Shown: positions 8,134-17,089 of the stretch, one piece after another | How the letters are laid out: every line of letters starts with the position of its first letter | How positions within the stretch are numbered: the stretch's first letter is position 1 | Assembly (NCBI RefSeq): GCF_019823105.1 | Contig: NZ_CP081960.1 | Coordinates: forward strand, 310,001 to 374,000 | Origin: Halobaculum magnesiiphilum | Lineage (GTDB): Archaea > Halobacteriota > Halobacteria > Halobacteriales > Haloferacaceae | DNA length: 64,000 nt | Direction: 5' to 3' | The notes under the pieces: model-generated | The model's input: only the letters and a program-made list of their open reading frames with translations | Told to the model about the DNA's origin: nothing | The model's database searches: none | Translations under genes and position numbers: made by a program

Positions 8134-10050
8134 TTACGTGTACTTTTCGCGGAAGCGACGGTGCGCCGCCGACATGGATCGCTCGATCGACTCGCCCTCG
8201 GCCGGGGTGAACTCGATGAATCCCGGTGGTTCGGGGCTCTGGAGGTCGACGGCCTCGAACAGATCGGACTGTCGACCGGCGAACCGCTCGACGTTGACGA
8301 GCACGTCCCGCGTCGCGACCGCCTCCGGGAGGTCCTCCAGCCGGAACTGAACGATCCGGTCGTCGCCGTCGGCGACGCGCTCGAACTCGCGGAAGGCGTA
8401 CAACACGCCGTCGACGACCTCCTCCGGCGGTGCGACGCGAACCGACTCCCGACCCGAGCCAGTCTCGACCGCGTCGGACTGATTCGATGTGCCGGCCGTG
8501 TCGCCGGCGGTGTCCGAGGAGGCGTCGTTCGCGGCCTCCACGTCGCTGGACGCCCCCGTCTCGGCCGCTACGCCGTCGTACGTGAACGTGATCCGACCGC
8601 CGCCGGCGTCCATGGTTGCGTCGACGCCGTCGTATCCGGCCCGGATGGCGGGAACGATCGCCTCGATGTATTCGTCGGGCGTCTCCGTCGGGATCGAAAC
8701 CGTGGCGTGGCGGGCGTCGATCGTCGCCTCCAGCGTCGACAACAGTTCCGCCGTCGTGACGAGCATCGCGGCCCGCTCCGCGGCGTCCTCGGCGGTCGAC
8801 AGGGCGTCGTCGAACTGGCAGTCGTGCAGCGACTCGCGCGCGCTGTCGAGCTCCGAGCGCACGTCGCGTGCGCCGGCGAGGTCTGGGTTCCGTCCGGCGA
8901 CCAACACCTCGTCGATCCGATCGCGGAAGGGAACGTCCATCGCGTCGATCTGATCGTCCAGCGTCTCGAGCCGTGCCTCCGCGGTCGAGATCGCCTCCAC
9001 GACGGGCGCCTCGCGCTCGCGAACGTGCGCACGGACTCGCTGTCGATGTTCGTCGACCGCCTCGATCGCCGCGGCGACGGCGCCGAACGAGTCGGCCGAC
9101 CGCGTCAGCGACTCCAGCTCCTCGTCGACGTGATCGAGGTGGACCGCGTCCGCGCCGCCGGGGATCGACACTTCGCGATGCTTCGTGGGGAGGTTGACCG
9201 TCCGATAGCGCTCGCCGTACTCCGAGCGGACGACGAACTCCCCGTACTCGGTTCGGATCCCGCTGGCGAGTGCCTGACGAAGCCGGTCTGTGAGCTCCCC
9301 GATCCGGGCCTCAGGATCGAGTCCGTCGATCTCGGATTCGACACCGGCGCGGGCCGCCTGCGCGGCCTCGCCGTCGGACATCGTCCGTATCTCGTCGATG
9401 TCGTCCTCGATTCCGTCCAACCGGGTACGGAACTCCTCGGCGCCCTCGCGAACGTCGCGAACGCCGCCGGGGGCGACGTTCGAGAGCGTCTCGAGCCCCT
9501 CGAACCGAGCGTCGAAGGCGGTGTCGAACGCCGACCGCTTGTTCGCGAGATCGGCCTCCAGACGCCCGAGGTCGTCCCCGGTCTCCTCGAGCACCACCTC
9601 GTTCCACGGATACGTCGCGACCGCGAACAGCTGCAGGGCGGCCGCGCACACCGGAACGGCGTAGAACGCGGCGAGCTGGACGAGCGGGACGTCGGCCGAG
9701 GTCAGCGGCGCGTACACGCCGAAGAACAGCGCGAAGAACAGCACCGCCGAGAGCGTTGCCGCCCCGTAGGCGGCCTCGCGGTGCTCGACGAGCAACATCG
9801 CGCCGCCCTGGGCCGCCCACGCCAGCGCGATGAGCAGGAACAGCCCCATCACGACCGCCGAACTGTCCTTGAACACCACCGCCGCCTCGAACAGCACGGG
9901 GATCGACAACACCGGATCCGCGATGGGCGTGAGCCCCGCCGAGTTCGACGTGTAGCCGAACAGCGCCAACAACGTCTGCACGAGCGCGATCACGAGGGGG
10001 ATCCCTGCGGCCCCCCACGCGACCGTTTGCCCGTGCGCGGTTCTAGACAT
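8134..10050 (-). CDS. Polytopic membrane protein with coiled-coil domain, first gene of the tubulin-like operon
   Basis: 638 residues. Four or so membrane helices fill the first 145 residues (about 10-32, 60-88, 93-115 and 123-146). A long cytoplasmic-type helical region follows (about 150-480) with many charged heptads, then an acidic Ser/Thr-rich linker (about 495-540) and a compact C-terminal domain ending REKYT. It parallels the 694-aa protein later in the operon: N-terminal membrane anchor plus coiled coil. The ATG at 10050 lies about 27 bp downstream of a TATA-like box, so this is likely the promoter-proximal gene of a leaderless message. No enzyme motif was seen. A scaffold anchoring the tubulin-like proteins to the membrane is the simplest inference. 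Confidence 0.78.
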   Translation of the reverse strand: MSRTAHGQTVAWGAAGIPLVIALVQTLLALFGYTSNSAGLTPIADPVLSIPVLFEAAVVFKDSSAVVMGLFLLIALAWAAQGGAMLLVEHREAAYGAATLSAVLFFALFFGVYAPLTSADVPLVQLAAFYAVPVCAAALQLFAVATYPWNEVVLEETGDDLGRLEADLANKRSAFDTAFDARFEGLETLSNVAPGGVRDVREGAEEFRTRLDGIEDDIDEIRTMSDGEAAQAARAGVESEIDGLDPEARIGELTDRLRQALASGIRTEYGEFVVRSEYGERYRTVNLPTKHREVSIPGGADAVHLDHVDEELESLTRSADSFGAVAAAIEAVDEHRQRVRAHVREREAPVVEAISTAEARLETLDDQIDAMDVPFRDRIDEVLVAGRNPDLAGARDVRSELDSARESLHDCQFDDALSTAEDAAERAAMLVTTAELLSTLEATIDARHATVSIPTETPDEYIEAIVPAIRAGYDGVDATMDAGGGRITFTYDGVAAETGASSDVEAANDASSDTAGDTAGTSNQSDAVETGSGRESVRVAPPEEVVDGVLYAFREFERVADGDDRIVQFRLEDLPEAVATRDVLVNVERFAGRQSDLFEAVDLQSPEPPGFIEFTPAEGESIERSMSAAHRRFREKYT

Positions 10051-10077
10051 GTACTACCAGCCACACACGGGCACACG

Positions 10078-10084
10078 TATAAAA
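10078..10084 (-). promoter_or_regulatory. TATA-like box of the tubulin-like operon
   Basis: On the minus strand the sequence TTTTATA ends 27 bases before the ATG at 10050. That spacing matches an archaeal box A feeding a transcript that begins at or very near the start codon, so the message is probably leaderless, which is common in haloarchaea. A purine-rich BRE-like element is not clear. No other box this good was seen within the operon. Confidence 0.5.
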
Positions 10085-10337
10085 CAGTTGACCGTATTTT
10101 TCGGATCTGAGAGTTGAGAGGAAACCTGTTTTTACCGGCACGTCCCCTCGATATCGCTCGAATTTCCTCTGAGTAGGCGTGTACTACCGGATCTCTTTCC
10201 CCTGATAGTGGAGGTTCGAAACCGCCGTGTGATAGGTTCCTCATCCGGGGTGAACGTTATGTCACCCCGGGTACACCCTCCGGCGATGCCAGCCAGTTTC
10301 CGTGTCAGCGTGTCGACGGCGTGGTCGGAGGAGACGT

Positions 10338-10787
10338 ATGAGTAGCAGTCCGGTCAACCGTGCGATCACCGACGAGTTCGACGTCCGTCTCGTCGGGGTC
10401 GCCGACGACGTCGAGTCGACCGACGGCGGGCTGTTCAACGACGAGGAGCCCGCCACCGCGACGGTGCTGTTCTTCGAGGTGGAGAACGTCGGCGACGAGC
10501 CGGTCGAGTGGTGGTACGACGAACACGACGTGCTCGACGAGGAGCGATACCAGTACGCCACCGACGACTCGATGGGAGTCGGTCTCGGCGGATCACAGTC
10601 CGTCGACTGGCTCCCGCCGCACTGGTACGCGAAGATCGAGATCAGACCCGGCGCTCGGGCGCGGTGTGTCACCGCGATCGCGGAGTTCCCGTCGGAGGCG
10701 ACGATCGATCGCGTGTACTACGAGTACGACGATGTCGAGTACGAGCTCGCCGTGAACCGGGACGAACTCGAGTCCCCGCCGGTCTGA
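10338..10787 (+). CDS. Conserved hypothetical acidic protein
   Basis: 149 residues from the ATG at 10338; longer in-frame starts add only low-quality sequence. The protein is acidic and beta-rich, with aromatic patches (EWWYDEHDVLDEERYQY, DWLPPHWYAK) that suggest an Ig-like or DUF4352-type immunoglobulin fold, as in small archaeal proteins that read like extracellular beta-sandwiches. There is no signal peptide, Cys motif or membrane segment, so it is probably cytoplasmic. It is transcribed away from the tubulin-like operon, from the same 290-bp intergenic region. Function unknown. Confidence 0.7.
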   Translation: MSSSPVNRAITDEFDVRLVGVADDVESTDGGLFNDEEPATATVLFFEVENVGDEPVEWWYDEHDVLDEERYQYATDDSMGVGLGGSQSVDWLPPHWYAKIEIRPGARARCVTAIAEFPSEATIDRVYYEYDDVEYELAVNRDELESPPV

Positions 10788-10905
10788 GCCCCGGCCACGG
10801 CGTCGGCGTCACCGACGGCGTTGACCAACCTGCAGAGAACGAGACTCCTTACTGTTCCAATACGGAAAGCCGAACAAACCGGCCGGACGGCGTACGCGGT
10901 CCCGT

Positions 10906-11304
10906 ATGAAGATAGACTGGTACGCAGTCCTGACAGGGTTCGCAGTCGCGCTCGGGTTGAGCATCGTGCTATCGTTCGTAACGCCGCTGTCGGGGAATTC
11001 GGTGCTGCTGCTCGCGGCGCCGGGGCTGATCGGCGGCTTCGTCGCTGGGTACATGGTCTCGGGGGTTACTCCCGGTGCCATCCACGGCGGGCTCGCGACC
11101 GTCATCGGCGCGATCGCAGTGCTTGCTGTGTTGCTCGTGTTGCAGTCGCTTGCGGCTGGGCTGGTGACGGCGGCGATCACGCTGGTCTCGGGCGTGACCG
11201 CGCTGATCGCCCAGGCGATCCCGGGCGCCGCCGCGGGCGCCCTCGGCGGCTGGATGAAGGAACGGCGCGAGCCGGAGGCGACCGGAACGACGACGACGCG
11301 GTGA
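10906..11304 (+). CDS. Small membrane protein, DUF5518-like
   Basis: 132 residues with four hydrophobic helices: about 7-27, 31-53 (PGLIGGFVAGYMVSG), 61-85 and 87-110. The first half (PGLIGGFVAGY) is the Gly-rich pattern typical of the DUF5518 family found throughout Halobacteria. A short basic/acidic tail ends in Thr-Arg. No known activity; members are often near stress or transport genes. It is a single gene with its own start 118 bp after the previous stop. Confidence 0.7.
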   Translation: MKIDWYAVLTGFAVALGLSIVLSFVTPLSGNSVLLLAAPGLIGGFVAGYMVSGVTPGAIHGGLATVIGAIAVLAVLLVLQSLAAGLVTAAITLVSGVTALIAQAIPGAAAGALGGWMKERREPEATGTTTTR

Positions 11305-11456
11305 GCTCGTCAAGCTATCGGCGACGCTCCCGAGCGTCGGTCTGATTTCGACACCCCCCGCGGGAGATAATCGACTTCGTGATCGACGCCGCAAGCAACA
11401 CACGTTGGTCGCGCCGACAACGCCAAGGGAGATCCGGACGCTACGAACAGCAAGGG

Positions 11457-11717
11457 ATGTTTCGGTCGATCGTGCGAACGCGGGTCGGGAACGCGCTCCG
11501 GAGCCGGCTCCTCGTCCCGGCGGTCGTTGCGCTCGCCGCGACCGTCGGCGGCGTCGGGTACGGGATGGTCAACGACGACGTGGTGACCGCGGCCGGCTCG
11601 CTCGTGTTCCTCCCGAGCGCGCTGCTTCTGTTCGCGATCGCGACCCGCGACGAGATCGACGAGTCGACGAACGGACCCGAAGCCGGGAGCGACGAGTCGA
11701 CGGACACCTCCGGGTGA
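11457..11717 (+). CDS. Small two-helix membrane protein
   Basis: 86 residues from ATG 11457. A basic N-terminus (RTRVGNALRSR) precedes two transmembrane helices at about 19-40 and 46-64, and an acidic Ser/Thr/Asp tail follows. An upstream in-frame Met at 11379 adds only basic, low-complexity sequence and is unlikely. The family was not recognised; many haloarchaea encode such two-helix proteins. It converges on the cyd operon, with 41 bp between the stop codons. Confidence 0.6.
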   Translation: MFRSIVRTRVGNALRSRLLVPAVVALAATVGGVGYGMVNDDVVTAAGSLVFLPSALLLFAIATRDEIDESTNGPEAGSDESTDTSG

Positions 11718-11758
11718 GCGCGTAGGCCGTCCTGCGAGCCGTTGCCCGTATCTGCCAG

Positions 11759-12019
11759 CTACGTCGTCGACGCGAGACGAGCCGCAACGAGCCGGTCGAC
11801 GTTGTACAGCACCACAGCCACCGACGCCAAGACCGTCGCCAGGTAGACGACGAGCTGTGGCGGACCCGACGCCGCGCCCCCGAGCGCCGCGCCGGCGAAG
11901 CCGACGACGACCAGTTCCGCCCAAGTGATGAACACGCGCGAGAGGAGGAACGTCCGCGTCGGGGAGCCTGACTCGACGGTCGGCGCGTCATCGTCCGCGG
12001 CGGAGGCGTCCTCGCGCAT
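11759..12019 (-). CDS. Small membrane protein at the end of the cyd operon
   Basis: 86 residues. The ATG at 12019 lies two bases after the cydB stop. A polar acidic N-terminus of about 22 residues precedes two hydrophobic helices (about 25-52 and 54-77) and a basic end. Small membrane subunits such as CydX or CydH accompany bd oxidases in bacteria, but those have a single helix and this one has two, so homology is not claimed. Its position suggests an assembly or accessory role for the oxidase. Confidence 0.65.
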   Translation of the reverse strand: MREDASAADDDAPTVESGSPTRTFLLSRVFITWAELVVVGFAGAALGGAASGPPQLVVYLATVLASVAVVLYNVDRLVAARLASTT

Positions 12020-12021
12020 CG

Positions 12022-13023
12022 TCAGTACGCCTCCCCGGCGGATATCGGTCCGCTGAACGCCGAATAGAGGACGACGAAGTACGTCGCCACGAGCGGCAAC
12101 AACAGCGCGGCGCCGATCGACATGAGATTCAACGGCAACGTCGAGACGATCGCCTCGCCGACGGTAAGGCCTGCGGCAGGGTCCATGCTCGGATACATGA
12201 GCAGCGCGACGACCGAGACGAGCCCGTACGTCAGCCCCGCGGCCGCCGCGAGAGCGGCGAGGTTCGCCCCGCGCCGAAGCGCGAGCGCGTACCCGCCCGC
12301 CAGCGCGACGGAGGCGACGACGAGCGCGATCACCGGCGCCGTCACCAGCGCGTCGACGCCGGCGGGAAGGCGAACTGCGAGGACGCCGAGGGTCACGACC
12401 ACCGAGAGCAGGTACGCCGCGACAGCGCCGAGGCCGATCCGCCGCACCGACGCCGGAAGCGCGTCCGCGGCCTTCAAGCGGAGGAACGCGGCCCCGGAGA
12501 CGACCGTCAGCGCCGTGACCGTGACCCCGACGACGATCCCGGCGAGGGTGAAAGAGCGAGGGCTGCCGACGAGCCAGTTGCCCGCGAACGCGCCGAGGAG
12601 AAACGGCGCGAGCACGCTCCCGGCGATGAACGAGCGGCCCCACCAGCGCTGCCAGCGCTCGTCGTGGCGCTGTTCGTACATCTCCGGCGCGAGCCCGCGG
12701 AGGATGAGCGCGCCGAGGATACCGAACATGAGGAGGTAGTGGCGGCTGAACAGGTTGGCGTACACGGCCGGGAACGCCGCGAACAGGGCCCCGCCGAAGA
12801 CGACGAGCCAGACCTCGTTACCGTCCCAGAACGGACCGATCGCCGAGAGGACGGTCTCGCGCGCCTCGCCGTCCTCCAGCGTCGCAAAGATCGCGCCGGC
12901 GCCGAAGTCGAAGCCGTCGAGAAACAGGAACGTCCCCAACATGGCGAACACGAGGGCGAACCACAGCTCCGGCAGCGGCAGTCCGAACAACGGGCCCGCC
13001 GCGAGCGCCTCGACGCTAGTCAT
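12022..13023 (-). CDS. cydB: Cytochrome bd-type ubiquinol/menaquinol oxidase subunit II
   Basis: 333 residues, the usual CydB length, with about eight to nine transmembrane helices. The N-terminal region has the family pattern FLDGFDFGAGAIF (about 32-44) and the FWDGNEVWLV segment near 65-76. CydB supports the heme-bearing CydA in the bd oxidase, which reduces oxygen to water with electrons from quinol. Its start overlaps the end of cydA by eight bases. High-affinity oxygen use and protection against oxidative stress are known roles of this enzyme family. Confidence 0.95.
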   Translation of the reverse strand: MTSVEALAAGPLFGLPLPELWFALVFAMLGTFLFLDGFDFGAGAIFATLEDGEARETVLSAIGPFWDGNEVWLVVFGGALFAAFPAVYANLFSRHYLLMFGILGALILRGLAPEMYEQRHDERWQRWWGRSFIAGSVLAPFLLGAFAGNWLVGSPRSFTLAGIVVGVTVTALTVVSGAAFLRLKAADALPASVRRIGLGAVAAYLLSVVVTLGVLAVRLPAGVDALVTAPVIALVVASVALAGGYALALRRGANLAALAAAAGLTYGLVSVVALLMYPSMDPAAGLTVGEAIVSTLPLNLMSIGAALLLPLVATYFVVLYSAFSGPISAGEAY

Positions 13024-14452
13024 CGTCGCTCACCCCCGCGGGTGCCGCGTCCGACTCCGGCCGTCGGTCCGGAACCGAATCGAGGTCCGCCTCGTCCGGC
13101 GGTCCGCTCCGGATGAGCCGCACGATGACGTACGTGTACACCGCGAGGATCGCGGTGTAGACGGTGGCGAATCCCGACAGCGTGATCATCGCCTCGGTAC
13201 CGGTCAGTCCCGGCGAGACCCCCTCGCTCGTCTTGAGCACGCCCTGAATCACCCACGGCTGTCGGCCGACCTCGGTGACGACCCACCCGAGCTCGACCGC
13301 GAGGATCCCGAGCAGGCTCGAAGCCATCAGCGACTTGTGGAGCAGCCCGTCCTCGAACAGTTCCCCGGTGTACCACCGGTAGCCGCCCCAGAACGCCAGG
13401 AGGATGAACCAAAAGCCCAGCCCGACCATCGCACGGAACGACCAGAACACGATGGCGACCGGCGGCGCCTCCGATTCGAAGGAGTTCAGTCCGCGGATCT
13501 CGGCGTTCGGGTTCCCCCCGCTCGCCAGCCAGGAGGCGCCGCCGGGGATCCCGATCCCGAACAGCTCCTTCGCGCGGGGATCGGTGATCTGGCTCAGGTC
13601 CGTCGGGATCGCGAAGATGTACTCCGGGACGTACGCCTCGGTGTCCCAGACGGCCTCCATCGCGGCGAACTTCTGCGGCTGCGTCTCGTAGACGTGGCGG
13701 GCGTACAGATCGCCGTGAAGCACTTGGAGGGGAGCGGTGAGCAGCAACGCGACAAGCGCGATCTTGAGGGTCTTCTGCCAGAACGCGACGTGCTCGACGG
13801 GATACCCCCAGACGTGGTGGCGGTAGACGTAGTACGCCGCGACGCCGGCCATGAACAGCGCGACCGATTCGACCGCGGCGTTTTGCATGTGGACGAACAT
13901 GAACCCGAACCGCGGATTCAGGTACGCCGCGATCGGGTCGACGAGGTGAATGACCGGCTGCCCGTTCTCGGTGGCGACCTCGTAGCCTCGCGGGGTCTGC
14001 ATCCACGAGTTCGCGATGAGGATCCAGACGGCCGACAGCCAGGTCCCGAGGCCCACCGCGACGCTGGAGATCATGTACAGGCGATCGGACACCCGCTCGC
14101 GCCCGAACACGAAGATGCCGAGGAACGTGGCCTCCAGCATGAACGCCATCATGCCCTCGACGGCGAGCGGCCCGCCGAACAACTCGCCCGCGGCCGTCGA
14201 GAACGCCGCGAAGTTCGTCCCGAACTCGAACTCCAACACGATCCCCGTCACCGTCCCGACAACGAACGAGATGGCGAAGATCTTGGTCCAGAAGCGTCGA
14301 AGCTGCTCGTACACCGGGTCGCCGCCGCGGATCTCGCGCCACGTGAAATAGATAAGAAACGGCGCGAGGCCCATACTCATCACCGGGAAGACGATGTGGA
14401 CGATCGTCGTCAGGGCGAACTGGAGCCGGCTCGCGAGGACTGGATCTATCAT
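13016..14452 (-). CDS. cydA: Cytochrome bd-type oxidase subunit I
   Basis: 478 residues, first gene of the operon. Early in the protein LQFALTTIVHIVFPV holds the family's N-terminal heme-ligand histidine. The GRQPW motif near residue 400 (VTEVGRQPW) and the Q-loop region place it in the CydA family, which binds hemes b558, b595 and d and oxidises quinol at the outer face. No long-Q-loop insertion is evident. CydA and CydB form the functional core. Upstream is a 341-bp intergenic region; the -30 area has an A/T-rich TTATGT-like element. Terminal oxidase function is secure; whether the quinol is menaquinol is assumed from haloarchaeal biology. Confidence 0.95.
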   Translation of the reverse strand: MIDPVLASRLQFALTTIVHIVFPVMSMGLAPFLIYFTWREIRGGDPVYEQLRRFWTKIFAISFVVGTVTGIVLEFEFGTNFAAFSTAAGELFGGPLAVEGMMAFMLEATFLGIFVFGRERVSDRLYMISSVAVGLGTWLSAVWILIANSWMQTPRGYEVATENGQPVIHLVDPIAAYLNPRFGFMFVHMQNAAVESVALFMAGVAAYYVYRHHVWGYPVEHVAFWQKTLKIALVALLLTAPLQVLHGDLYARHVYETQPQKFAAMEAVWDTEAYVPEYIFAIPTDLSQITDPRAKELFGIGIPGGASWLASGGNPNAEIRGLNSFESEAPPVAIVFWSFRAMVGLGFWFILLAFWGGYRWYTGELFEDGLLHKSLMASSLLGILAVELGWVVTEVGRQPWVIQGVLKTSEGVSPGLTGTEAMITLSGFATVYTAILAVYTYVIVRLIRSGPPDEADLDSVPDRRPESDAAPAGVSDDD

Positions 14453-14793
14453 TGTGCGTCCGTGTGCGAGTAGTTCACAGTCGACACGTCATGACACATA
14501 ACAGTTTGTTCGGCACCGCCGATCGTCGAACCACCCGCAGGCCCACCGAACACCTCACGTCTCGATGACATCGTCCGTCCGTTCACGAACGGAGTACGGA
14601 GACCGACGAATCACACCCGCCGCTTGTTCCCAGTGTGTGGGAACCGTCCGACCTCGTGGACGCTCGAGCCTGTCGAGTCATCGCGTCTCGGCGACTCCGA
14701 CGACACGATCGGAACGATATCGTTTCCAGTCACTTCGATCGACCCGTCCCAACTCCAGAGGGCTGACCGCCAAAGACGAGGTTCAAACGACGT
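14453..14793 (-). other. Intergenic region ahead of cydA, no gene seen
   Basis: 341 bp between the end of the dsrE-like gene and the cydA start. Both neighbours are leftward, so it should hold the cyd promoter. A TTATGT element and the near-palindromic GTGTCATGAC lie about 35-55 bp before the cydA ATG and are candidate promoter/operator sites. The short open frames across it have poor composition and no start context. Confidence 0.35.
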
Positions 14794-15393
14794 TCAAACG
14801 AGCAGTTGCACGTCAGATTCCGCCATGTGCTGGAGCGCGGTGGCCGCGCCGACGCCGGTGACCACCTCGTCGTAGAAGTCGTCCTCGTCGTAGTCCATCA
14901 GGTCGATCGTCATCTGACACGCCTGCAGCTCGACCCCCTGTTCGAGCGAGACCTCGACGAGTTCCTCGATGGTGGCGGTCCCGTTGTCGTCGATCCGCCG
15001 CTCCATCAGTTTCGTCGCCATGCGATCCATTCCGGGCAGGGCCGCCAGCGCGTTCGGCATCGGCATGTTCGGGTTGCCGACGGCAGACAGCTGGAGGCTC
15101 TTGGAGTTCTCCTCGTGGAGGATGTCCAGTCCCCAGAAGGTGTGGAACACGACGACCTCCCAACCGAAGGCGGCCGCGGTCGACGCCAGAATGAGCGGCG
15201 GATACGCCATGTCGAAGGTCCCCTTCGTGGCGATAATGGTCAGCTTCTTCGGGCCGTCGTCGGCGTCGGCCTCCAGCCGCGCGACAGAATCTTCAAGCTC
15301 TTCGACGCGTGCTCGAAGTTTCGCCTCGGTCAGCTCCTCCGCGTCGGCTTCGGCGTCGCCGGCGGCCGAGGATTCGGGAGTGTCGGCGCTCAT
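14794..15393 (-). CDS. DsrE/DsrF/DrsH-like sulfur-carrier family protein
   Basis: 199 residues. An acidic, helical N-terminus (about 1-48) with a coiled-coil stretch leads to a DsrE-like domain that starts KKLTIIATKGTFDMAYPPL (about 49-67). A cysteine in the segment LQACQMTIDLM near 157 sits where DsrE/TusD-type proteins carry the reactive persulfide-bearing Cys. These proteins pass sulfane sulfur along relays together with TusA. It lies one base downstream of the tusA-like gene, so the two are co-transcribed. The substrate and final acceptor are not visible from sequence. Confidence 0.85.
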   Translation of the reverse strand: MSADTPESSAAGDAEADAEELTEAKLRARVEELEDSVARLEADADDGPKKLTIIATKGTFDMAYPPLILASTAAAFGWEVVVFHTFWGLDILHEENSKSLQLSAVGNPNMPMPNALAALPGMDRMATKLMERRIDDNGTATIEELVEVSLEQGVELQACQMTIDLMDYDEDDFYDEVVTGVGAATALQHMAESDVQLLV

Positions 15394-15394
15394 C

Positions 15395-15640
15395 TTACGC
15401 GGTTTTCCGAACGTAGTGTCTGAACTCGTCGCCGTCGTCGATCTGATCGAGCAGGTCGACGCCGTCGGTCCCGGCGGCCCACCCGTCGATGTCGCTCATG
15501 CTGCCGGGGTCGGTCGCAACCACTTCGAGGGTATCGCCCTCGTCGATTCCGTCCACGGCTGACTTCGTCTTCACGACGGGCATCGGGCACGATTCGCCTG
15601 TCACGTCGAGCGTCTCGGTAACGTCGTATGTGTCGTTCAT
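15395..15640 (-). CDS. tusA: TusA-family sulfurtransferase
   Basis: 81 residues with the hallmark CPMP motif at Cys18 (ESCPMPVVKTKSAV). The fold is small two-layer alpha/beta. TusA proteins carry a persulfide on this Cys and deliver sulfur for tRNA thiolation, molybdenum cofactor formation or dissimilatory sulfur metabolism. The C-terminal half (DLLDQIDDGDEFRHYVRKT) is family-like. It heads a two-gene leftward unit with the DsrE-like gene, divergent from the rhodanese-MBL gene across 243 bp. Linkage to persulfide dioxygenase-like and YeeE genes points to sulfane-sulfur handling. Confidence 0.92.
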   Translation of the reverse strand: MNDTYDVTETLDVTGESCPMPVVKTKSAVDGIDEGDTLEVVATDPGSMSDIDGWAAGTDGVDLLDQIDDGDEFRHYVRKTA

Positions 15641-15883
15641 TGGGAAATCGCTCCGGTACTATATTGGAGCTATTACACAATATTGGTTCCTGGCTTAAAA
15701 TCATATCGGTCCCGATAACTCGAGATCGGAGAACTGTTGTGTCGATTATTCGAGGTAGATAGTAGGTTTTGCGTATCGGATTCGTAATCGTCTCCGAGAT
15801 CCGCCGCCGGAGTAGTATTGTGTATGTTGAGATATTCTATCCGAACTCTTATGCCTGTCCCCCGAGTACTGAGCGGTGTTACG

Positions 15884-17077
15884 ATGAATCCCGACGATTT
15901 CCCGACGCCCGACGCGGACGCCGATATCGTCCCTCCCGAGTCGCTGAAGAGCCGGATCGACGCCGGCGAGGAGAGTACGCTGCTGGACGTGCGGATGACC
16001 TCCGAGTACGAGGAGTGGAAGATCGCCGGCGAGACCGTCGAGTCGATCAACGTCCCCTACTTCGAGTTCTTGGACGACGAGATCGACGACGACGTCCTCG
16101 ACCGGATCCCCGACGACCGGGAGGTGACCGTTGTGTGCGCGAAGGGCGGCGCCAGCGAGTTCGTCGCCGGGACGCTCCTCGATCACGGGTACGACGTGAA
16201 CAACCTGGAGGACGGAATGAACGGCTGGGCGCGCATCTACGAGCGCACGGCGGTCACGAACTACGACGGCCCCGGAACGCTGTATCAGTATCACCGACCC
16301 TCCTCGGGCTGTCTCGGATACCTGCTCGTCGACGGCGACGAGGCGGCCGTCGTCGATCCGCTGCGCGCGTTCACCGATCGTTACCTCGACGACGCCGAGG
16401 AACTCGGCGCAGAACTGATCTACGCCCTCGATACGCACGTCCACGCCGACCACATCTCGGGGGTGCGAGCGCTCAACGGCGAAGGAGTCGAGGGCGTCGT
16501 TCCTGAGCCCGCGGTCGACCGCGGGATCACTTACGCCGACGAACTGACGACGGCAGTCGACGGCGACGAGTTCGCGGTCGGCGACGCGACGATCGAGGCG
16601 ATGCACACGCCCGGACACACCAGCGGCATGACCTCCTACCTGCTCGGCGGGAGCCTGCTCGCGACCGGCGACGGGCTGTTCATCGAGAGCGTCGCCCGCC
16701 CCGACCTCGAAGCGGGAGACGAGGGCGCCGAGGACGCCGCTCGGATGCTCTATGAGTCGTTGCAGGAACGCGTGCTGAGGCTGCCCGACGGGACGCTCAT
16801 CGGCGGCGCCCACGTCAGCGACAGTGCGGTTCCCGCGGAGGACGGCACGTACACCGCGCCCATCGTCGACCTGACGGATCGAATGGACGCGCTCTCGATG
16901 GACAAGGATGAGTTCGTGGAGACGGTGCTGGCGGACATGCCACCGCGTCCCGCCAACTACGAGGAAATCATCGCGACCAACCTCGGCCAGCGAACCGCCG
17001 ACGACGAGGAGGCGTTCACCCTCGAACTCGGCCCCAACAACTGCGCCGCCAGCCAGGAATCCCTGGCGGACGATTAA
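15884..17077 (+). CDS. Rhodanese-MBL fusion, persulfide dioxygenase (ETHE1)-like
   Basis: 397 residues from ATG 15884. An N-terminal rhodanese domain (about 15-120) carries a catalytic-type Cys85 in VVCAKGGAS. The metallo-beta-lactamase domain follows from about 130, with HVHADH at 185-190, HTPGHT at 241-246 and the metal-bridging Asp263 in ATGDGLF. This arrangement matches bacterial and archaeal proteins that couple thiosulfate/persulfide sulfurtransfer to iron-dependent oxidation of persulfide to sulfite. It is the first gene of a rightward group with two YeeE/YedE half genes and faces tusA-dsrE. Domain order rhodanese-then-MBL is the reverse of some fused persulfide dioxygenases. Confidence 0.88.
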   Translation: MNPDDFPTPDADADIVPPESLKSRIDAGEESTLLDVRMTSEYEEWKIAGETVESINVPYFEFLDDEIDDDVLDRIPDDREVTVVCAKGGASEFVAGTLLDHGYDVNNLEDGMNGWARIYERTAVTNYDGPGTLYQYHRPSSGCLGYLLVDGDEAAVVDPLRAFTDRYLDDAEELGAELIYALDTHVHADHISGVRALNGEGVEGVVPEPAVDRGITYADELTTAVDGDEFAVGDATIEAMHTPGHTSGMTSYLLGGSLLATGDGLFIESVARPDLEAGDEGAEDAARMLYESLQERVLRLPDGTLIGGAHVSDSAVPAEDGTYTAPIVDLTDRMDALSMDKDEFVETVLADMPPRPANYEEIIATNLGQRTADDEEAFTLELGPNNCAASQESLADD

Positions 17078-17089
17078 CGAACACACGCA

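Noticed and set aside
8128-10110. 660-codon plus-strand open frame over the first operon gene
   Set aside because: Antisense shadow of the polytopic coiled-coil gene. The minus frame has membrane helices, a TATA-like box at the right distance and operon continuity.
9990-10244. 84-codon minus frame upstream of the tubulin-like operon
   Set aside because: It overlaps the likely promoter and the first gene's start, and its sequence is unpatterned.
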